Below, one piece after another: positions 59,002 to 64,000 of a stretch of DNA of 64,000 nt; the first letter of the stretch is position 1; every line of letters begins with the position of its first letter. The DNA is taken from positions 1-64,000 of the forward strand of contig CAJUCI010000002.1 of the NCBI GenBank assembly GCA_910584825.1, written 5' to 3'. Made by a program: the position numbers and the translations under genes. This DNA is from an uncultured Duncaniella sp. (GTDB taxonomy: Bacteria > Bacteroidota > Bacteroidia > Bacteroidales > Muribaculaceae). Below the pieces are notes generated by a model, which saw nothing but the letters and a program-made list of their open reading frames with translations, was not told the DNA's origin and made no database searches.

Positions 59002-60207
59002 TCACTCGGCCGCGCCGTTGCGCTTCTGCACGTTGTGGTAAATCTTCATCTGATTGCCGAGAATCTTGGTGAATCCCTTCACATCATCGGCACTCCAGGC
59101 CTTGTTGACCTCGCCATATTCGCCGAAGTCGGTCTTCATGAGGTCAAAGGGCGAATCCACGCCCACGAGTGTGTAGCCGAGCGGGCGGAGGGTAATCTCC
59201 ACGGTGCCCGACACGTTGCGCTGAGAATTTTCGAGGAACTTCTCCATGTCGCGCATCACCGGCTCGAGATACTGCGACTCGTGGAGGAACATTCCATACC
59301 AAGTGCCAATCTGGTCTTTCCAATACTGCTGCCACTTGGTGAGTGTGTGCTTTTCAAGCATCTTGTGAGCTGCGATTATGAGCATCGGGCCTGCGGCCTC
59401 AAAGCCTACGCGACCCTTGATGCCGATGATGGTGTCGCCGATGTGCATGTCACGGCCTATGCCGTAGCGCGAGCCGAGACGCTCCACCTCGCGGATGGCC
59501 TCGATGCGGTCGGCATACTCCTTGCCGTTGACGGCCACGACCTCGCCCTTGTCAAAGGTTATGGTCATCTTCTCCTCACCCTCGGCCGTCACCTGGCTGG
59601 GATATGCGCTGTCGGGGAGGGTCTGCTCGGAGTGCAGAGTCTCCTTGCCGCCGATGCTGGTGCCCCAGAGGCCCTTGTTGATGGAGTATTCCATCTTCTT
59701 GTAGTCGGCCTCGATGCCATGTTTGCGCAGATAGTCAATCTCATACTCGCGGGTGAGGGTCATGTCGCGGGTGGGGGTGATAATCTCGATTTCGGGTGCG
59801 AGAATCTGGAATGTGAGGTCGAAACGCACCTGGTCATTACCCGCGCCGGTCGAACCGTGAGCCACTGCGTCAGCACCGATTTTCTTGGCGTACTCGATGA
59901 TGGCGATGGCCTGGAATATACGCTCTGACGACACCGAGATGGGATATGTGCCGTTGCGGAGCACATTGCCGGCTATCATGTAGCGGATGCTCTTGTCATA
60001 ATAGTCGCCGGTGACGTCGAGAGTGGCGTGTGACGCTGCGCCGAGAGCCATTGCGCGCTTCTCGATGCGCTCCAGCTCCTCGGGGCTGAAACCGCCGGTG
60101 TTGGCGATTGCTGTGTGTACTTCATAGCCGAGGTCTTCCGAGAGATATTTGGCTGCAAATGATGTGTCAAGACCGCCGCTGAAGGCGAGAACTACTTTCT
60201 TTTTCAT
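59002..60207 (-). CDS. argG: Argininosuccinate synthase
   Basis: 401 aa. Joins citrulline and aspartate with ATP. The P-loop is AFSGGLDTSFAAKYL (residues 8-22), and the citrulline/ATP segment STGAGNDQVRFDL and YSINKGLWG are conserved. It is the second gene of the cluster after the acyltransferase, then argC follows with a 28-bp gap. Confidence 0.96.
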   Translation of the reverse strand: MKKKVVLAFSGGLDTSFAAKYLSEDLGYEVHTAIANTGGFSPEELERIEKRAMALGAASHATLDVTGDYYDKSIRYMIAGNVLRNGTYPISVSSERIFQAIAIIEYAKKIGADAVAHGSTGAGNDQVRFDLTFQILAPEIEIITPTRDMTLTREYEIDYLRKHGIEADYKKMEYSINKGLWGTSIGGKETLHSEQTLPDSAYPSQVTAEGEEKMTITFDKGEVVAVNGKEYADRIEAIREVERLGSRYGIGRDMHIGDTIIGIKGRVGFEAAGPMLIIAAHKMLEKHTLTKWQQYWKDQIGTWYGMFLHESQYLEPVMRDMEKFLENSQRNVSGTVEITLRPLGYTLVGVDSPFDLMKTDFGEYGEVNKAWSADDVKGFTKILGNQMKIYHNVQKRNGAAE

Positions 60208-60288
60208 AATATAATATGGGCTACCGTGTTGTTGAAATTAAAAAAATGTAGGATGTAAAAAAATTACAGTTTTGCCGGTCGTGCGGCA

Positions 60289-60903
60289 TCAGTGTTTGAA
60301 GAGCTTGCCCATGCGGTTCTTAATCCACATGAGATAGGGGCGGCTCTTGGAGGGACGTTCGAGTTTGGCCTTGGGGTCGTAGAGCATACCTGTACACAGG
60401 CACATCCTGCGGTTGTTGCGCTGGAGTATGTCATAGTTGACACATCCCTTGCATCCGGCCCAAAACTCCTCATCATCGGTAAGTTCCGAGAATGTCACCG
60501 GGCGGTAGCCCATCTGCGAATTGAGCTTCATCACGGGCAGCGATGTTGTGATGGAGAAAATCTTCGCAAACGGAAATCTAAGTCGCGCCAGTTCAAACGT
60601 CTTGGCCTTGATTCGTGCTGCCAGCCCCAATCGTCGGAACTCGGGATCGACAATGAGGCCCGAGGTGGCCACATAATCACCATGTTCCCAGCTCTCTATG
60701 TAACTGAACCCGATCAGACGGTCGTCACAGAGAGCAACTACGGCCTTACCGCCCTTAATCTTCTGGGCGATGTACTCGGGCGTTCGACGGGCTATGCCCG
60801 TGCCACGCTGCAAGGCCGATTCGTAGATGAGGTTGACGATTTGCTCGGCATACTTGCAGTGTTCCTCCTGAGCAAACATCACCTTAATCTGGTCATTGTT
60901 CAT
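60289..60903 (-). CDS. GNAT acyltransferase, candidate N-acyl-glutamate synthase
   Basis: 204 aa with the GNAT acyl-CoA site GLIVDPEFRRLGLAARIKAKTFE (residues about 82-104). The C-terminal quarter is unusual: WAGCKGCVNYDILQRNNRRMCLCTGMLYDP, with four Cys. It heads the arginine cluster, where the pathway needs an N-acyl-glutamate synthase. A GNAT of this kind at the head of the cluster was proposed in Bacteroides from mutant fitness studies (from memory, not checked). It would acylate glutamate with acetyl- or succinyl-CoA. Transport or other GNAT roles are less likely. Confidence 0.8.
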   Translation of the reverse strand: MNNDQIKVMFAQEEHCKYAEQIVNLIYESALQRGTGIARRTPEYIAQKIKGGKAVVALCDDRLIGFSYIESWEHGDYVATSGLIVDPEFRRLGLAARIKAKTFELARLRFPFAKIFSITTSLPVMKLNSQMGYRPVTFSELTDDEEFWAGCKGCVNYDILQRNNRRMCLCTGMLYDPKAKLERPSKSRPYLMWIKNRMGKLFKH

Positions 60904-60964
60904 CTGACTTGTTGCGGTACTTAGAAATTGTTAATAAAGTTAATAACCTTGTGTAAATATTCCG

Positions 60965-60972
60965 CAAAGTTA
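60965..60972 (-). promoter_or_regulatory. Probable -7 box of the arginine cluster
   Basis: TAACTTTG on the minus strand, 61 bp upstream of the GNAT start. It is followed by TTATTAACTTTATTAACAA (about 60930-60948), an AT-rich near-palindrome that could bind an arginine repressor; this is a guess. No TTG at the right distance. Confidence 0.5.
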
Positions 60973-61101
60973 CGCATTAAAATGACAATATCCTACAGTA
61001 TCCGTCATTTTTATTTCATTTCGACACGATTTGTACCTTATTTCAACAGCCGTGGTCATCCCCGGCCCCGGATTTTTCTCACACAATATCTGAACGGCTA
61101 C

Positions 61102-62298
61102 TTACGAAATAACGGCCAGGCCACCCTGCGAGGTCTCTTTGTAGAGCGACGGCAGGTCATGACCCGTCTGCTTCATCACCTCGACTATGCGGTCAAAGCT
61201 CACCGAGTGGCGGCCATCGGAGAACGCGGCATACAGGTTGGCGTCAAGTGCGCGGGCGGCGGCATAGGCATTGCGCTCGATACAGGGTATCTGCACCAGT
61301 CCGCACACCGGGTCGCACGTCAGGCCGAGGTGGTGCTCAAGTCCCATCTCCGCCGAGTATTCAATCTGGGCCGGAGTGCCGCCAAACAGTTGCGACGCTG
61401 CGGCCGCGGCCATCGCACACGCCACGCCCACCTCGCCCTGGCATCCTACCTCGGCACCTGACACCGAGGCGTTATGCTTGACCACGCTGCCAAACAGTCC
61501 GGCGGTGGCAAGGGCGCGCAACACACGCTTCTCCGAAAAATTCTTGGATGTATAGAGGTGATAGAGCACTGCGGGCACGATTCCGCACGAGCCGCAAGTG
61601 GGGGCTGTCACAATCTTGCCGCCCGAGGCATTCTCCTCGCTCACTGCGAGCGCGTAGGCATACACCAAGCCACGGCTCTTGAGCGAACTCGCATAACCCT
61701 CGGCATGAACATAATAGCTCACGGCCTTACGGCGCACGCCGAGTCCGCCGGGCAGCACACCCTCGGCCTCGATGCCGCGTTCCACAGCCTCCTTCATCAC
61801 CTGCCACACCTCGCGCAGATAATCCCACACAGCCGGCCCTTCGCAACGGTCAACATACTCCCAAAAGCTCGACCCGGTTTTCTCACACCATTTCTGAATC
61901 TCGCGTATGGTGGTCATCTCGTAGACGCTGTCGGCCTTCTGACGCGACTCCCCTTCCTTCAGGATGTCACCGCCACCTATGCTATAATATGTCTCCCGGC
62001 ACACGACGTCACCTTTGGCGTCAAGAGCCTCAAACTTCATGCCGTTGGGATGGAACGGCAGAAACACCTCGGGCATCCACACTATCTCACACGGGGCATC
62101 GGGCGTCAGAGCCTCGAGAATGGCCTTATCGGTAAGGTGGCCGCGGCCTGTGGCGGCAAGCGAACCGTAAAGTGTCACGCGACGTCGCGCCGCACCCTGA
62201 CTCATGCCGAGAAACAGCTGTGCCGCCTTCAGAGGGCCCATCGTGTGACTGCTCGACGGCCCGTAACCTATCTTGAATATCTGCTTGATTGATTCCAT
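61102..62298 (-). CDS. sdaA: L-serine ammonia-lyase (single chain)
   Basis: 398 aa from ATG at 62298. The N-terminus IFKIGYGPSSSHTMGP is the start of the beta domain; an earlier frame to 62373 is not favoured. Fe-S cluster cysteines are present in TAPTCGSCGIVP and CDPVCGLVQIPC. It deaminates serine to pyruvate and ammonia. It is a stand-alone gene, divergent from the GT2 gene upstream. Confidence 0.94.
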   Translation of the reverse strand: MESIKQIFKIGYGPSSSHTMGPLKAAQLFLGMSQGAARRRVTLYGSLAATGRGHLTDKAILEALTPDAPCEIVWMPEVFLPFHPNGMKFEALDAKGDVVCRETYYSIGGGDILKEGESRQKADSVYEMTTIREIQKWCEKTGSSFWEYVDRCEGPAVWDYLREVWQVMKEAVERGIEAEGVLPGGLGVRRKAVSYYVHAEGYASSLKSRGLVYAYALAVSEENASGGKIVTAPTCGSCGIVPAVLYHLYTSKNFSEKRVLRALATAGLFGSVVKHNASVSGAEVGCQGEVGVACAMAAAAASQLFGGTPAQIEYSAEMGLEHHLGLTCDPVCGLVQIPCIERNAYAAARALDANLYAAFSDGRHSVSFDRIVEVMKQTGHDLPSLYKETSQGGLAVIS

Positions 62299-62397
62299 AA
62301 TTACTGTATGAGTGAAATATGTGCGACGGATTTGCATCCCAATCCCCAAAATTACTAAAAATCCTCCAAACATCTCTCCTGTTTGCTCAGATTTGCG

Positions 62398-62405
62398 TAA
62401 CTTTG
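62398..62405 (+). promoter_or_regulatory. Probable -7 box of the GT2 gene
   Basis: TAACTTTG, 23 bp upstream of the ATG at 62429. This supports starting translation there rather than at the upstream ATG (62312). Confidence 0.5.
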
Positions 62406-62428
62406 GGGGAACGAAACACCCTACGTCT

Positions 62429-63421
62429 ATGAGTCAGCCTGCTGTCAGCGTGATTATGCCTGTGTATAATGCCGAGCGTTTTCTTGAATGTTCGGTGGGG
62501 TCGGTGTTGGCCCAGACCTGCGGCGACTGGGAGCTGATATGCTTTAACGATGCCTCGACCGACGGCTCACTTGACCGACTCAACGCCTATGCCGAGGCCG
62601 ACCATCGAATCAGGGTCATAGACTCGGCTGTAAACGTCAAGCAGGGTGCCGGACGCAACCGCGCCATACGCGAGGCCCGCGGAGAGTTTGTGATGTTTCT
62701 CGACGCTGACGACTCCCTCGCACCCGAAGCCGTGGCCATGTGCCTCGACACGGCGAGGAGGAATGAAGCAGACATGGTGCTGTTTGACTACCGCCTTGTC
62801 CCCGGCAATGTGATGAGCCCGCTCGGTCAGCAATCCGAAGGGATGCACGGCGACGACCTGCGCCTGCGCCTCATCCGCAATCCGTCACCCGTATGGTCGG
62901 CGATGTACAGGCGCACGCTCATAACCGACAACGGGCTGTATTTCCCCGAACGGGTGTTCTACGAGGACAATGCCGTGGCCCTGGCCATACAGCTGTCGGC
63001 CCACGCCCCCATAAAGGTCAACGCCGCACTATACGAATACCACATCTACGACTCATCGGTGAGCCATCGCATCAATGACTACCGCTTCTTCCACCGCCTC
63101 GGCTCGGCAGTGACGCTCAAGGCTCACCTCCAGCGGCTCGGGCTGTACGAACGATGGCGCGAACCGATTGACTTTCTGCTGATTAATCAGTATTACGTTC
63201 ACTCGATATTCGGCTGTGTCTACAGGTTTGACCGTGTGCCCATCCTGCGCCACCGCTATATACGCGCCACTATAGGCCGTGTGGTGTCCGGCTACCGCAA
63301 CAATCCATCTTACCGCGCGCTTCCGAAAGGTCAGCGGTTGAAAATCATTCTGCACACCCGCTTCCCCCGGCTGCTCAATCTGCTGTGGAGGGCAAAGCGG
63401 ACTCTCTCATCACAAAAGTAA
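62429..63421 (+). CDS. GT2-family glycosyltransferase
   Basis: 330 aa from ATG at 62429. The GT-A fold is clear: VSVIMPVYNAERFLE at the start, then FNDASTDGS and MFLDADDSL (DxD-type). The C-terminal region has short basic segments (WREPIDFLL, RLKIILHTRFPRLL) but no multi-helix membrane part. It likely adds a sugar to a surface polysaccharide. Donor and acceptor cannot be read. Confidence 0.88.
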   Translation: MSQPAVSVIMPVYNAERFLECSVGSVLAQTCGDWELICFNDASTDGSLDRLNAYAEADHRIRVIDSAVNVKQGAGRNRAIREARGEFVMFLDADDSLAPEAVAMCLDTARRNEADMVLFDYRLVPGNVMSPLGQQSEGMHGDDLRLRLIRNPSPVWSAMYRRTLITDNGLYFPERVFYEDNAVALAIQLSAHAPIKVNAALYEYHIYDSSVSHRINDYRFFHRLGSAVTLKAHLQRLGLYERWREPIDFLLINQYYVHSIFGCVYRFDRVPILRHRYIRATIGRVVSGYRNNPSYRALPKGQRLKIILHTRFPRLLNLLWRAKRTLSSQK

Positions 63422-63438
63422 CTCATCACAAAAATATA

Positions 63439-63468
63439 ACCACCTTAAATATCACCACCTTAAATATC
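63439..63468 (+). repeat. Tandem 15-bp repeat before the GH28 gene
   Basis: ACCACCTTAAATATC occurs twice in tandem, ending 3 bp before the ATG of the GH28 gene. It occupies the place of the ribosome binding region. Confidence 0.8.
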
Positions 63469-63471
63469 ACC

Positions 63472-64000
63472 ATGAACAAACACCTTTTAACCATCCTGCT
63501 CTCGGCCACCGTGCCGCTGTCAGGCATGTGTGCCGTGCATAACATCCTCGACTACGGGGCTGTGAGCGACACCACGCAACTGAGCACCACGGCCATACAG
63601 CGCGCCATCGACGAGTGCTCGGCCTCGGGCGGAGGCACGGTGCTGATTCCCTCCGGCGGCTACAAGACCGGCAGCATAATGCTCCGCAGTCACGTGACAC
63701 TCAACCTCGAAAACGGCGCGACACTCTACGGCAGCACCGACATAGCCGACTATACACCCGTGTCGACCGACTATGTGTCACTCCGCACCAACACACCCAC
63801 CATACAGCTGATATATGCCGACAAGGTGACCAACGTGGCCATCACCGGCCAAGGCACCATCGACGGTCGCGGCAAGGCGTTTCCGAAACTGTCGTGGAAC
63901 GACGAGGGCATCACCCGCCCCCATCTGCTGAGATTCATACAGTCGTCAGACATCACAGTCACAGGCGTCACACTCAAAAATTCAGGCTGCTGGATGCAGC
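63472..64000 (+). CDS. GH28 polygalacturonase, 5' part (runs off the window)
   Basis: At least 176 aa from ATG at 63472. Signal peptide (1-21), then the GH28 opening NILDYGAVSDTTQLSTTAIQRAID, VLIPSGGYKTGSIMLRSHVTLNLENGA, and GQGTIDGRG. These are standard for right-handed beta-helix polygalacturonases of Bacteroidetes. The catalytic Asp motifs lie beyond the window end. Together with the PME-PL1 fusion it suggests pectin breakdown. Confidence 0.88.
   Translation, partial: MNKHLLTILLSATVPLSGMCAVHNILDYGAVSDTTQLSTTAIQRAIDECSASGGGTVLIPSGGYKTGSIMLRSHVTLNLENGATLYGSTDIADYTPVSTDYVSLRTNTPTIQLIYADKVTNVAITGQGTIDGRGKAFPKLSWNDEGITRPHLLRFIQSSDITVTGVTLKNSGCWMQ

Overview
The window looks like chromosome from a Bacteroidales member, most likely Muribaculaceae-like. 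The genus is inferred and cannot be fixed from the sequence alone. Supporting signs are several promoters of the Bacteroidetes type (TTG, 19-22 nt, TAnnTTTG), a SusC/SusD pair, type IX secretion C-termini, a LruC/DUF4842 surface lipoprotein, many short lipobox signal peptides, a GT3-type glycogen synthase, and an arginine cluster with a succinylornithine-type carbamoyltransferase. Coding DNA is GC-rich. Intergenic gaps are AT-rich and carry several families of short repeats.

Layout. 0-5.5 kb: a leftward xylose locus (Nudix-fold regulator, xylulokinase, xylose isomerase, sugar/H+ symporter). 5.9-10.9 kb: an OmpA-family porin, an HD hydrolase, a small lipoprotein and a SusB-type GH97 alpha-glucosidase. 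10.9-12.2 kb: an unusual element bounded by perfect 39-bp inverted repeats, containing a 285-bp imperfect palindrome, dispersed repeats and one orphan ORF. 12.3-21.5 kb: a leftward protein-processing surface locus (metalloprotease, SusC, SusD, T9SS-secreted protein). 22-29 kb: LpxH-like phosphoesterase, MIP18/SufT-like protein, DNA polymerase I, and a LruC lipoprotein whose start is interrupted by a G7 tract. 29-36.8 kb: polyprenyl diphosphate synthase plus glycosyltransferase, the glycogen synthase/phosphorylase pair, and a lipoprotein nitroreductase. 36.8-40.7 kb: a pectin methylesterase-pectate lyase fusion. 40.9-44.4 kb: a radical SAM activase, a membrane protein and two tandem TonB-domain proteins sharing a near-identical Cys-rich N-terminus. 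44.4-45.3 kb: a HepT/MntA toxin-antitoxin pair and tRNA-Pro(CGG). 45.5-52 kb: M18 aminopeptidase, a lipoprotein, a candidate small RNA, Rex with a partner gene, GltX and a first ArgC. 52.6-60.9 kb: a leftward arginine cluster (GNAT acyltransferase, argG, argC, argD, argF', argB, argE, argH). 61-64 kb: L-serine dehydratase, a GT2 glycosyltransferase and the start of a GH28 polygalacturonase cut by the window end.

How the parts fit. The pectinase fusion and GH28 gene point to pectin use. The xylose and GH97 genes add hemicellulose and alpha-glucan use. The glycogen pair stores and mobilises glucose. The arginine cluster is complete from acyl-glutamate to arginine and appears to run on succinylated intermediates. 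The most unusual parts are the inverted-repeat element at 10.9-12.2 kb and the radical SAM/Cys-leader TonB cluster at 40.9-44.4 kb. Also notable are the G7 tract in the LruC lipoprotein and a compact small-RNA candidate near 48.1 kb.
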